Source: Planctomycetaceae bacterium
Lineage (GTDB): Bacteria > Planctomycetota > Planctomycetia > Planctomycetales > Planctomycetaceae
Assembly (NCBI GenBank): GCA_020426505.1
Contig: JAGQPX010000007.1
Span: 1-64,000 of the forward strand
DNA: 64,000 bases
Direction: 5' to 3'
How positions within the stretch are numbered: position 1 is the first letter of the stretch; the number at the start of each line of letters is the position of its first letter. The notes beneath the pieces are model-generated. The model ran no database searches, was not told where the DNA came from, and saw only the letters and a program-made list of their open reading frames with translations. A program made the position numbers and the translations under genes. Positions 28,124 through 37,129 of this stretch are shown one piece after another.

Positions 28124-28237
28124 CAAATCACGCTCGGGCGAGAAGGTTCGCGTTCAAACCTCCCTCACCGTGTGATCCCACAGCCCCATCTCTCGCCCGT
28201 CCGGCGAACACCATGCCATTTCTGCAAGGAGGCAGCT

Positions 28238-28492
28238 ATGTCTGATGAACTGAGCATCAATTCCGAGGAAATCGAACTCTCCTCCGACGCGGCAGGCGAC
28301 GAGGAATTCGAGGAAATCTCCAGCGACGAGGTCGATCGTGTCGTCGAAGCGATCGATGAACTCATCGCAACCATCCAAAGCGAAAACATTCAGGCAATCC
28401 TCGAAGACGCCTCGAACAGCATCTTCGCTCTCGTCTACGACGAAGAGGATCTGGAAGCGATGGAAGACGAGATTCAGGACGAAGCCGCCTGA
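28238..28492 (+). CDS. Small acidic protein, 84 residues
   Basis: The ATG at 28238 has a near-ideal AAGGAGG six bases upstream, implying strong translation. The 84-residue product has about 30 Glu and Asp and almost no Lys or Arg, and is predicted to be mostly helical (VDRVVEAIDELIATIQSE, DEEDLEAMEDEIQDE). No family is recognised. It follows the small basic protein by 114 bases and is followed at once by a bidirectional hairpin terminator. The opposite charge of the two neighbours invites the idea of direct contact. Confidence 0.75.
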   Translation: MSDELSINSEEIELSSDAAGDEEFEEISSDEVDRVVEAIDELIATIQSENIQAILEDASNSIFALVYDEEDLEAMEDEIQDEAA

Positions 28493-28516
28493 CACGAATT
28501 CTCGTTTGAAGAAATC

Positions 28517-28554
28517 AAAGAGGTCGTCAGCCCGTCATGGTTGACGGCCTCTTT
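28517..28554. terminator. Bidirectional hairpin terminator
   Basis: AAAGAGG (28517-28523) pairs with CCTCTTT (28548-28554), with an inner GTCA/TGAC pairing, so A and T runs flank the stem on both strands. It lies between the small acidic gene and the convergent OleC-like gene and overlaps the stop of the latter. Confidence 0.7.
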
Positions 28555-30218
28555 CATTGCCCAAGTTGTTCTGCCGCCCAAATGGCAAGTTGTTCGCGGT
28601 TGATCTTCACGTTGTGACGTGTGTCAACGGGGAGCGAACGATGGAACAGAATCTTCTCAATGGACGCCGTCAGCTTATTGCGGACGGCGATGCCGAGAAG
28701 CTCCTGACGAAATCTCGCCTCGTCAGCGGACGTCTCTGGGTAATGTCCCGGTTCCGGTTCGACGACGATCGCCGGACGTTGCGACGGTCGATCACCCAAT
28801 GCAACGAGAGCGCTGCGATACACGTTGGGGTGTTCGTTGAAAATCGCTTCACAACGGACGGAGAACGTGCGTCCCTTTGCCGTATGCACGATGTGAGCCT
28901 TGCGGCCGCAGAACCAGAGTCGACCGTCCTCGTCGAGATAGCCCACGTCTCCCATGCGGTGCCAGAACGAGGTGTCGGCGTCTGCGATCTTGGCGAGTGC
29001 CGTTGCTGTCGGCTGGCGATCGTACTCGCGGGTGGCGGAACGGCTGCGGACGATGATCTCGCCAATCTCGCCTGTGGGGAGTTGCGTGGCCTCGTTGATC
29101 GATGCAATCGGCCCGTCGGTGATCTCGATGATGCGGACCTCGACATCGGGGAACGGTCGACCGACGCACGTGCCAGCTCCCTGTCGGGTCTGCTCAGCGG
29201 TTCCGTGGAGGACCTGATCGGAACTGATGGACGCAACCGGAAGACATTCGGTCGCACCGTAGGGGGTGTGCAGTTCGGCCCCTTCGCGTGTCATCGCTCG
29301 GCTCATCCGTTCCAACACATGATTCGGCACCGGACCGCCCGCTGACATGCCTCGAAGCAGGGTCGGGAACGTGACGTCCTGCTCCTCGCAGTGCCGTCCG
29401 ACCTTGTTCCAGAACGCGGGTGATCCGAACGCCTGCGTGACGTTCCAATCGCTGATGTGCTGAATGATGTTCTCCGGATTGACGTCCGCCGGCCGGGTCG
29501 GGTCCATGTCAGGGATGACGGTTGTGACACCCATCGCTGCATTGAACAGACCGAACAACGGGAACCCCGGCAAGTCGACCTCTCCCGGTTCGACGCCGTA
29601 GAAGTCGCGAATCATGTCCACCTGCGCATCGAACATGCCGTGTTCGTAGACGACTCCTTTCGGCGTGCCCGTGCTGCCACTGGTGTAGATCACCGCGGCC
29701 GGGTCCTTCGCTTTGGTCTCAACCATCTCGAACGGACCGGCGGTCTGTGCGAGCTGACGATACGTTTGACCGCCCCAGAACCAACGGCGACCGACTGTCA
29801 CATTCAAGCGAGCCTGCGGGAATCGGCGTCGGTTCGCCAGGCGGGCCACGTGGACGATCGGGATGGCGACGAATCCATCCGGCTGGACCTCTTCGAGACA
29901 GCGGAAGATGTTCGTGCGGCCCATACCCGGATCAATGAGCACGATCGTCACCCCCGCCTTGAACAGGGCAAACGTGAGCGCGAGAAACTCACGACTGAAG
30001 GGCACGAAGAGTACCATCCGCATGCCGGGCTTCACGCCCATCTGGACAAACCCATTGGCGAGGCGGTCGCATTCCTCGTCAAACTGGCGAAAGGTCCACA
30101 CCTCGTACTGGTAGGAGCCGTCTTTACGCCTGCCGCGCGGCTGCACGACCGCGTCCCGGTCAGGAGCATTGACGGCTGACTCTGCCAAACGTGAAGCAAT
30201 GTTGACGATCTGTGACAT
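28554..30218 (-). CDS. oleC: Fatty-acid CoA ligase-family enzyme, OleC-like (beta-lactone synthetase)
   Basis: The 554-residue enzyme (ATG 30218) carries the ANL-superfamily motifs YTSGSTGTPKGVVYEHGMFD near 190 and the later MGDVGYLDEDGRLWFCGRKA. The stretch PGFPLFGLFNAAMGVTTVIP followed by DMDPTRPADVNPENI resembles OleC, which closes beta-hydroxy acids to beta-lactones in long-chain olefin synthesis. The usual catalytic lysine region near the end reads VDTRHNVKINREQL. OleA, OleB and OleD genes are not in the window. A plain acyl-CoA synthetase is the alternative. Confidence 0.75.
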   Translation of the reverse strand: MSQIVNIASRLAESAVNAPDRDAVVQPRGRRKDGSYQYEVWTFRQFDEECDRLANGFVQMGVKPGMRMVLFVPFSREFLALTFALFKAGVTIVLIDPGMGRTNIFRCLEEVQPDGFVAIPIVHVARLANRRRFPQARLNVTVGRRWFWGGQTYRQLAQTAGPFEMVETKAKDPAAVIYTSGSTGTPKGVVYEHGMFDAQVDMIRDFYGVEPGEVDLPGFPLFGLFNAAMGVTTVIPDMDPTRPADVNPENIIQHISDWNVTQAFGSPAFWNKVGRHCEEQDVTFPTLLRGMSAGGPVPNHVLERMSRAMTREGAELHTPYGATECLPVASISSDQVLHGTAEQTRQGAGTCVGRPFPDVEVRIIEITDGPIASINEATQLPTGEIGEIIVRSRSATREYDRQPTATALAKIADADTSFWHRMGDVGYLDEDGRLWFCGRKAHIVHTAKGRTFSVRCEAIFNEHPNVYRSALVALGDRPSQRPAIVVEPEPGHYPETSADEARFRQELLGIAVRNKLTASIEKILFHRSLPVDTRHNVKINREQLAIWAAEQLGQ

Positions 30219-30271
30219 GCGACGCTGATACGTCTCAACAGCATCGGATGTCAAGTCGGCCGGGATATGTC

Positions 30272-32353
30272 CTAAGCGCTGCCGGTTGCTCCCGGTTCGG
30301 CTTCGGACGCGGCATCCGTTGAATCGGCCGGACTGTCGTCACTGGCCGACGGCTTGCCGACAAAGGTGCCCGGCTTGAGTTGGGGCCCCGTCTTGTACTC
30401 GGCAAGGATCGCTTCGAGTTGATCTGCGTTCATCACTTCGATTTCGATCAGGTCGCGAGTAATGTGCTCCAACACCTCGCGACGTCGCGTGAGCACATCA
30501 GCGGCAGTCTCCATGCACTCGTCAACAATACGTTTGATCTCGAGATCGACATCCCTGCGAGTCGCTTCGCTGTGTGTGTCACCACCTGCCCGTGGCGTGG
30601 CGGTGCCAAGAAACGGAGACGAGTTCGTCTCACGCAAGTTGACGCGTCCCATCTTAGGGCTCATGCCGAACTCGGTGACCATCCGTCGGGCGATGTCAGT
30701 CGCCCGTTCGAGGTCGTTTTGCGCTCCGGTCGATGTTTCCTGGAAAACGATTTCCTCTGCAGCAATGCCGCCGAGCAAGGTGCAGATGCGATGTTCCAGT
30801 TCGGTCTGAGTGACAAGGTGTCGATCATCATCAGGACGTTGGAGCATGTAACCGAGTGCTCCGAATCCTCGGGGAATGATGGAGATTTTGTGCACGGGGT
30901 CAGTATTCGGCAGGCTACAGGCGACGAGTGCGTGTCCGCATTCGTGATAGGCGACACGCCGTTTCTCTTCCTCGTCGATAATACGTGTCGGCTTCTCCAG
31001 TCCGGCGACCACGCGTTCGATCCCTTCCTCGAAGTCGGACATCGCGACAGCCTTCTTGTCCTGCCGGGCAGCGAGCAAGGCCGCTTCGTTCACCAGGTTC
31101 GCGAGGTCTGCACCGACGAAACCGGGCGTGAGTTTGGCGATGCGTCCGAGATGCACATCGTCGCCCATTTTGATTTTGGCTGCATGGACTTTCAGGATCG
31201 CCTCGCGTCCCGTGTAGGACGGACGATCGACAAGCACATGACGGTCGAAGCGACCGGGTCGCATGAGGGCTGGGTCGAGTGTCTCTGGGCGGTTGGTCGC
31301 GCCCATGACGATCACGCTTTGATCGGACGAGAACCCATCCATCTCCACGAGCAGTGCATTGAGTGTCTGCTCACGCTCATCCTGACCGCCGGGCAATCCG
31401 CTGCCGCGAACCTTGCCGAGTGCGTCCAATTCGTCGATGAAAATGATAGCCGGGGCCTTCGCGGCCGCTTGGGCGAACATGTCACGCACACGGGCCGCTC
31501 CGACTCCGACGAACATCTCGACGAAGTCTGAGCCGGACAGGCTGAAGAACGGGACGCCCGCTTCGCCTGCGACTGCTTTGGCGAGGAGTGTCTTCCCTGT
31601 CCCCGGAGGTCCGACGAGGAGCACACCTCGCGGGATGCGTCCTCCGAGTGCCTGATACTTCGCGGGTGTCCGCAGGAACTCAACGACCTCACGCAGTTCG
31701 TCGACCGCTTCGTCGATGCCGGCCACATCATCGAATGTCACCTTGACGTCATCGTCAGACATCAACCGACCGCGACTGCGACCGAAGCTCATCGCCGCAC
31801 CTGCTCCAAATCGCCGGAACATGGCAATGAACAACACCACGATGAGAGCCAGCATCGTTAACGGAAACACGAGTTGCACCCAGTCCGGCGGTCGGACCGA
31901 GCCACTCAGGTCGATTTGCTTTTCCTTCAAGAGTGCCGTCAGCGCTTCGATGTCCGGCTCCGGCAATCCCATAATCGGGATCGTGTACTTCTTCAGCGGC
32001 TCGTTTGATGCTTTTGCGGTCTCATCCGTCTTCGTTTCTTCCTCGGAATCGCTTTTCGACCCGAAGGGGAGCGTCTCCTTGGGAGCGGGCTGATTCTGGA
32101 ACGTGATTTCGTACAGACCGATCGTCAATTCGTGGACATTCGATTTGTCGAACTCGGGTTGATCCCCCTCCAGTCCGGCGACGAACTCGCTGTAGCTCAG
32201 TTCCTTGCCCTGATTGAGTGACTGCAGGTACGTCGACATCACGACGACGAGCACAACCCCCAAGATGACGTACAGCAGGACCGGTTGTGAGTTTCCCTTA
32301 TCTCCCCGCTGAGGCCCGGGATTCTCGGGAGGGGGGGTGTCGGAATCAGCCAT
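30272..32353 (-). CDS. ftsH: ATP-dependent zinc metalloprotease FtsH
   Basis: From ATG 32353 (GGAAG upstream) the protein has 693 residues. Two membrane helices at about 24-40 and 160-179 flank a periplasmic part. The AAA domain has Walker A GPPGTGKT at 248-255, Walker [11 protein letters not shown] near 303-312, and the second region of homology [20 protein letters not shown]. The zinc site HECGH is at 470-474. FtsH is a hexameric membrane protease that removes damaged membrane proteins and regulatory factors. The acidic insert [14 protein letters not shown] (101-114) in the periplasmic part is unusual. Open frame further upstream has no supporting signal. Confidence 0.95.
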   Translation of the reverse strand: MADSDTPPPENPGPQRGDKGNSQPVLLYVILGVVLVVVMSTYLQSLNQGKELSYSEFVAGLEGDQPEFDKSNVHELTIGLYEITFQNQPAPKETLPFGSKSDSEEETKTDETAKASNEPLKKYTIPIMGLPEPDIEALTALLKEKQIDLSGSVRPPDWVQLVFPLTMLALIVVLFIAMFRRFGAGAAMSFGRSRGRLMSDDDVKVTFDDVAGIDEAVDELREVVEFLRTPAKYQALGGRIPRGVLLVGPPGTGKTLLAKAVAGEAGVPFFSLSGSDFVEMFVGVGAARVRDMFAQAAAKAPAIIFIDELDALGKVRGSGLPGGQDEREQTLNALLVEMDGFSSDQSVIVMGATNRPETLDPALMRPGRFDRHVLVDRPSYTGREAILKVHAAKIKMGDDVHLGRIAKLTPGFVGADLANLVNEAALLAARQDKKAVAMSDFEEGIERVVAGLEKPTRIIDEEEKRRVAYHECGHALVACSLPNTDPVHKISIIPRGFGALGYMLQRPDDDRHLVTQTELEHRICTLLGGIAAEEIVFQETSTGAQNDLERATDIARRMVTEFGMSPKMGRVNLRETNSSPFLGTATPRAGGDTHSEATRRDVDLEIKRIVDECMETAADVLTRRREVLEHITRDLIEIEVMNADQLEAILAEYKTGPQLKPGTFVGKPSASDDSPADSTDAASEAEPGATGSA

Positions 32354-32805
32354 TTCAGAGCTTCCAGCTTTGTCGGCGGTGAGGATGGTTGCCGTGCGAT
32401 CAGGAAGGCGAATCAGCAACTGCCTTGCAAACACGATCAGTACGGAACTGTAGGTCGCATCTGCGAAGTGGTCAACAAGCGTTGGGCTGTCGATTCTCGG
32501 TCGCGGATGTTGACAAGTGACAGATCGCGATCCGGCTTCGCTTGTCGGACAGTCTCGAGAGACCAATGGGATTGTCCCATGAGTGATCGACAGACTGGGT
32601 CCGGCCATTTCGCATCTTGCGGCGTTTTGGCGAGCGGCCTAGAATCCTTTCGGGAACTGAGGTTACGTCCGATCGGCGATGGTCGTTCGATGGCTTTCAC
32701 GAGGCCGCGTGGACTCCTCAGATCGAAACATGCGGCTGCGGCGTTCATGCGTCCAAGTCTCATCTGCCCGTCGAGAGTGTGGACGGAGCCTGCGGGGACC
32801 CACCT
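32354..32805. other. Divergent intergenic region ftsH/dxr
   Basis: These 452 bases separate the divergent starts of ftsH and dxr. Open frames reaching into it from both genes are upstream extensions with unnatural composition. Apart from the promoter candidate listed separately, no gene or strong structure was seen. Confidence 0.5.
32617..32645 (+). promoter_or_regulatory. Candidate sigma-70-type promoter for dxr
   Basis: TTGCGG (32617-32622) and TAGAAT (32640-32645) stand at the ideal 17-base spacing, 160 bases before the dxr start. Six of the core bases match TTGACA/TATAAT well. It is a prediction only. Confidence 0.35.
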
Positions 32806-33954
32806 GTGTCAATCAAACGCATCGCGATTCTCGGATCAACCGGTTCGATCGGAACCAGTTGTCTCGATGTCGTTCGCGCTCTCGCAGAGCGGGTGCAGGT
32901 GCATGGATTGACGGCTCATACCCGCTGGCGGGAACTCTCGCGGCAGTGTCAGGAGTTCGACGCCCGACAGATCGCGTTGGGGGATACGGACATCTCCGCT
33001 GCCATTCACAACGGTTGCTTTGGATCTGCGAATGTCTCTTACGGACAGGAAGGGATCGAGCGAGTTGCGACCCATCCGGATGTCGACTTCGTGGTGTCGG
33101 GAATCGTGGGAGCCGCTGGACTTCGGGGAACGTGGGCCGCTGTGCAGGCGGGCAAGTCGATCGGGCTGGCCAACAAGGAGACACTGGTCGTCGCCGGTTC
33201 GATCATCGCTGAACAATTGCGGAAGACCGATGCCTCGCTGATTCCCATCGACAGCGAACACAGTGCGATCTTTCAGGCCCTTCAATGCGGACGACGGTCA
33301 GATGTCAAACGGGTCATTCTCACGGCGAGCGGCGGACCGTTTCGCGGATGGTCGACGTCGCAACTCTCTGACGTGACGCCTGAAAAGGCACTCGCCCATC
33401 CCACGTGGGACATGGGCCCTAAGATTACCGTCGACTCAGCGACCATGATGAACAAGGCACTGGAGGTCATCGAGGCTCGGTGGTTGTTCGATCTGGACGT
33501 CGATCAGATTGACGTGGTGATTCATCCTCAGTCGATCGTGCATTCGATGGTCGAGTTCGTAGACGGCTCGGTGATGGCACAAATGTCGCCTCCCGATATG
33601 CGACTCCCGATTCAGTATGCACTGACGTACCCCGAGCGACAAACGGGGATCAGTCCGAGAATGGATTTCACTCAATCACACACGCTCGAGTTCATTCCGC
33701 CGGATCACGAGGCGTTTCCGGCACTCGATCTCGGTTTCGAAGTCGCCCGGCGTGGCGGCACATGTGGAGCGGTCCTGAACGCGGCGAACGAAGTCGCCGT
33801 CAGCCGCTTTCTCGATGGCGACCTCCGCTTTGTGGACATCCCGCGTGTCTGTAAAGAGGTCCTCAACAATCACGATTATGATCGGCAGCCTTCGCTGGAC
33901 GAACTCTTTCGTCAGGATGCGTGGGCGCGGCAGGAGACGAAAACGTGGCGATAA
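32806..33954 (+). CDS. dxr: 1-deoxy-D-xylulose 5-phosphate reductoisomerase
   Basis: The enzyme of the MEP isoprenoid pathway converts 1-deoxyxylulose 5-phosphate to 2-C-methylerythritol 4-phosphate with NADPH. The GTG at 32806 begins VSIKRIAILGSTGSIGTSCL, the NADPH-binding glycine-rich loop right at the N-terminus, and gives 382 residues, the normal length. Other motifs are GLANKETLVVAG, PIDSEHSAIFQ (metal and substrate), ILTASGGPFRGW and TWDMGPKITVDSATMMNK. The gene ends within the start of rseP, so the pair is likely co-transcribed, an arrangement seen in many bacteria. Confidence 0.95.
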   Translation: MSIKRIAILGSTGSIGTSCLDVVRALAERVQVHGLTAHTRWRELSRQCQEFDARQIALGDTDISAAIHNGCFGSANVSYGQEGIERVATHPDVDFVVSGIVGAAGLRGTWAAVQAGKSIGLANKETLVVAGSIIAEQLRKTDASLIPIDSEHSAIFQALQCGRRSDVKRVILTASGGPFRGWSTSQLSDVTPEKALAHPTWDMGPKITVDSATMMNKALEVIEARWLFDLDVDQIDVVIHPQSIVHSMVEFVDGSVMAQMSPPDMRLPIQYALTYPERQTGISPRMDFTQSHTLEFIPPDHEAFPALDLGFEVARRGGTCGAVLNAANEVAVSRFLDGDLRFVDIPRVCKEVLNNHDYDRQPSLDELFRQDAWARQETKTWR

Positions 33955-36029
33955 TCGCATTGGACGTGGCCAGCCTGACAGGCACTGTGACGAACGTTCT
34001 CACAGTTGCGATCGGTCTTGGACTAGTGATCTTCTTTCATGAACTGGGGCACTTCGCCGTCGCCAAGTGGTGTGATGTCCTCGTCGAACGGTTCAGCATC
34101 GGCTTCGGGCCCATCCTCTGGCGAAAGAAATGGGGCGAGACGGAGTACGCCCTGTCGATCATCCCCTTCGGCGGTTACGTCAAGATGCTCGGTCAGGACG
34201 ACATGGACCCGAGCCAACTCAGCAGCGAGGAGATCGCTGAGAATCCCCGCTCCTACACTGCCAAAAATGTCCTCCAGCGAATGGCCATCATCTCGGCGGG
34301 CGTGATCATGAACGTCGTGACGGGGTTGCTGTTTTTCATGTTCGCGTTTCGCTCGGGGATCGACACGACGCCCGCGATCATCGGCGACCTGCAGGTCGGC
34401 ATGCCCGCGTGGACAGCCGGGATGCGATCCGGCGATCGCATCGCCGAGATCAACGAACGAGACATCAAGGACTTCAACGACCTGATGCGGGCGACAGCTC
34501 TGACGTCGGGCAATCTATCGATCAGCGCCGTTCGTCCCGACGGTGCGGTCTATTCGGTGTCGCTGGAACCAGATGTGTCGGGGACTCGCCGCAGGATCGG
34601 GATCACTCCCTCAGAAGGCCTGATTGTCTATGACGGTTCGAACTTCCCGGCAATCGTGCCGGCATCCGCCGCAGCGCAGGCCAATCCGCCGTTTGAGACG
34701 AACGACGAAATCATCGCGGCGAACGGCGAAGCGTTGGACTCGTTCGCAGAACTTTCCCGTCGTCTCAGTCAGGATCGTGGCGAGACACTGACGGTGACGG
34801 TCCTTCGCCGTTCGGGTGATGGCAAGGATGCGACGTCGCAGGAAGTGGATATCTCGATCCCCCCGGAGCCGTTTCGGACTCTGGGACTGACGATGGACGC
34901 CAGTAATCTCGTCGCCGTGCAGGATCACTCACCCGCTGCCAAGGCCGACTTGAAAGTTGGTGATCGCCTCGCGTCGGTCGACGGCTTGGATATCGGTGGC
35001 GACATCGATCCGCTTCGCCTGCCGGACTACTTCGGGGAACGTCATGGTCAGGAAGTCGTCGTGGGCATCAAGCGCAATGCACCCGGCGGACAGGCGGAGA
35101 CGACCGAAGTCACCATCATCCCGGAAGACCGGGGCGGCTGGATCGAGCCACCGGTCTTGGAAGACAGCCCGATCGCCATCTCGTCGATCGGTGTCGCTTA
35201 CCATCTGCAACCGGTCGTCCTCGCGGTCGCTGACTCGCTCGCTGAACAATCCTCGGAACAGCCACTTGAGCCGACAGATCAAGCTGAGTCCGAGGAAGGG
35301 AGCGATGCTGACGCCGCTGAGTCGACCAGGGGGATTCAACGGTCCGATGAGTTGACCAAACTCGAACTCATCTTGCCGGAAGGAGCGGAACCGGACGGCA
35401 TCAAGGACAAAGCGATTGCGATCGAAATCGGCGAAACCAACCTGGCATACGCGTTCTGGCAGATGCAGCAACTCCCCAATCGCGACGTTCGCCTGACGGT
35501 TCAGACTCCCGGTTCAGATGTCACGAGGACAATTGACCTCGAAACTCAACAGGCGGAAGACTGGTTCCTCCCGACCGCACGAGGACTGCGTCTCTTCCCG
35601 ATTTCGGTTCCCCGTCGGGCGGAGACGTTCTCGCAGGCATTCATGATGGGCTGGCATCACACGCGCACATCCATCATCGACATCTATCTGACGCTGCGGA
35701 ATCTCGTGACCCGGCAGCTCTCGGTGAAGGAACTCCACGGCCCGTTGGGCATCGTCAAGGTCGCCAGCGACGTTGCTGACGTGGGCATCGCTCCGTTCCT
35801 GCTGTTCCTGGGCTTTCTCAGTATCAATCTCGCGGTCCTCAATTTTCTGCCAATTCCCATCCTCGACGGCGGACACATGGTCTTCCTGATCTGGGAGGCG
35901 GTGACGCGTCGCAAGCCGAGCGAGCAAGTGGTCGTCGCCGCATCGCTGTTCGGGATGACGTTCATCGTCGCGTTGATGGCGCTGGTGCTGTATCTTGATA
36001 TCTCACGCTGGTATTCAGGCACCATGTAA
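33945..36029 (+). CDS. rseP: RseP-like site-2 membrane metalloprotease with several PDZ domains
   Basis: The chosen start is GTG 33945, with AGGAGA eight bases upstream, overlapping the dxr stop; GTG 33921 is possible. The 694-residue protein has the zinc motif HELGH at about 32-36 in its first membrane helix and NFLPIPILDGGH near the end, the second metal motif of the M50 family. Between them lie three PDZ-like repeats: about 140-195 (GMPAWTAGMRSGDRIAEI), 225-300 (FETNDEIIAANGEALDSF) and 320-385 (SPAAKADLKVGDRLASVDG). E. coli RseP has about 450 residues and two PDZ domains. An acidic linker (EQPLEPTDQAESEEGSDAD) follows. It should cut signal or anti-sigma proteins within the membrane. Confidence 0.9.
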   Translation: MAIIALDVASLTGTVTNVLTVAIGLGLVIFFHELGHFAVAKWCDVLVERFSIGFGPILWRKKWGETEYALSIIPFGGYVKMLGQDDMDPSQLSSEEIAENPRSYTAKNVLQRMAIISAGVIMNVVTGLLFFMFAFRSGIDTTPAIIGDLQVGMPAWTAGMRSGDRIAEINERDIKDFNDLMRATALTSGNLSISAVRPDGAVYSVSLEPDVSGTRRRIGITPSEGLIVYDGSNFPAIVPASAAAQANPPFETNDEIIAANGEALDSFAELSRRLSQDRGETLTVTVLRRSGDGKDATSQEVDISIPPEPFRTLGLTMDASNLVAVQDHSPAAKADLKVGDRLASVDGLDIGGDIDPLRLPDYFGERHGQEVVVGIKRNAPGGQAETTEVTIIPEDRGGWIEPPVLEDSPIAISSIGVAYHLQPVVLAVADSLAEQSSEQPLEPTDQAESEEGSDADAAESTRGIQRSDELTKLELILPEGAEPDGIKDKAIAIEIGETNLAYAFWQMQQLPNRDVRLTVQTPGSDVTRTIDLETQQAEDWFLPTARGLRLFPISVPRRAETFSQAFMMGWHHTRTSIIDIYLTLRNLVTRQLSVKELHGPLGIVKVASDVADVGIAPFLLFLGFLSINLAVLNFLPIPILDGGHMVFLIWEAVTRRKPSEQVVVAASLFGMTFIVALMALVLYLDISRWYSGTM

Positions 36030-36045
36030 GCGACGGGGATCGTTC

Positions 36046-37083
36046 ATGTCACACGAATCGACTCAGGAGAGCAGGCGGAGACGGATCGAAATATCACAGC
36101 TGATTCGACTGACCGTTATCTGCTCGACATTGGCACTACTCGCAGCGCCAATGCCGTCTAGCGCTGCTGACATCGTTCCTGAAGGGGCAGAGGTCGAGGA
36201 ACTCTGGAACGAGGGGGAGTTCACCGAAGGCGTCGCTGTCGCGCCGGACGCGACGATCTACTTCAGCGACATCCCCGAAGTCAACAAGGGACGCATTCTC
36301 AAGTTCGATCCGGCGACAGGTCAGACGACCGTCTTCTGTGCCGACAGCGGCAAAAGCAACGGCCTGATGTTCGACCGCGAGGGGCGGCTCATCGCGGCCT
36401 GCGGCGCGAATGTGGGGCATCAAGCGTTGTGCGAATTCATGCCCGATGGCAGCTCGAAGGCGATCGTCGGAAAGTTTGTAGGCAAGGTCTTCAACTCTCC
36501 CAACGACATAGTGATCCTCCCGAATGGCCGGATTTACTTTACCGACCCCCGATATGTGGGTGACGAGCCAATCGAACTCGATCACATGAGCGTGTTTCTC
36601 TACGTGCCGTCAACGAAAGAACTCAGCCGCGCCAGCCATGGGATTACGAAGCCGAATGGCATCGTGTCCTCACCTGATGGCCGGACGCTCTACGTGTCGG
36701 AGAACAACAACGGTGGTGATTTCGGCGGACAAGAGCAGCAGTCTCGTCGCCAACTACTCGCATGTACGATTCTCAAGGACAGCACACTTGGGGCACCTCG
36801 CGTTCTCGTCGACTTCGGCGACAAGGGGGGCATCGACGGGATGACAGTTGATCAGAAGGGACACATCTACGCGGCCGTGCGTGAGCCGTCGCGGCCAGGG
36901 ATCGTGGTGTTCGACCCGGAAGGCAAGGAGGTTGCCTACATCAAGACGGATGTGCTGCCGTCCAACTGCTGTTTCGGTCGCGGCGACGAAGCCAGCACGT
37001 TGTACATCACCGCCGGCGGTGGGTTGTACCGCATTCCGCTGATCCTTCCGGGGTTTCACCCCGCGACCGCAGAGATCGAATAG
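36046..37083 (+). CDS. SMP-30/gluconolactonase/LRE-family secreted protein
   Basis: The 345-residue protein has a signal peptide (RLTVICSTLALLAAPMPSSA) and a six-bladed propeller: EGVAVAPDATIYFSDIPEVN, KSNGLMFDREGRLIAAC, FNSPNDIVILPNGRIYFTDP and GITKPNGIVSSPDGRTLYVS. These hold the usual metal ligands Glu, Asn and Asp of SMP-30/gluconolactonase. Such enzymes hydrolyse sugar lactones. It starts 16 bases after rseP and is followed after 46 bases by the tricarboxylate transport genes, which suggests sugar-acid handling, an inference from context. Confidence 0.85.
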   Translation: MSHESTQESRRRRIEISQLIRLTVICSTLALLAAPMPSSAADIVPEGAEVEELWNEGEFTEGVAVAPDATIYFSDIPEVNKGRILKFDPATGQTTVFCADSGKSNGLMFDREGRLIAACGANVGHQALCEFMPDGSSKAIVGKFVGKVFNSPNDIVILPNGRIYFTDPRYVGDEPIELDHMSVFLYVPSTKELSRASHGITKPNGIVSSPDGRTLYVSENNNGGDFGGQEQQSRRQLLACTILKDSTLGAPRVLVDFGDKGGIDGMTVDQKGHIYAAVREPSRPGIVVFDPEGKEVAYIKTDVLPSNCCFGRGDEASTLYITAGGGLYRIPLILPGFHPATAEIE

Positions 37084-37129
37084 TCCACTCGCGTTTGCAC
37101 TCAGCGATTGATCGTGTACTCTGGCGAGC

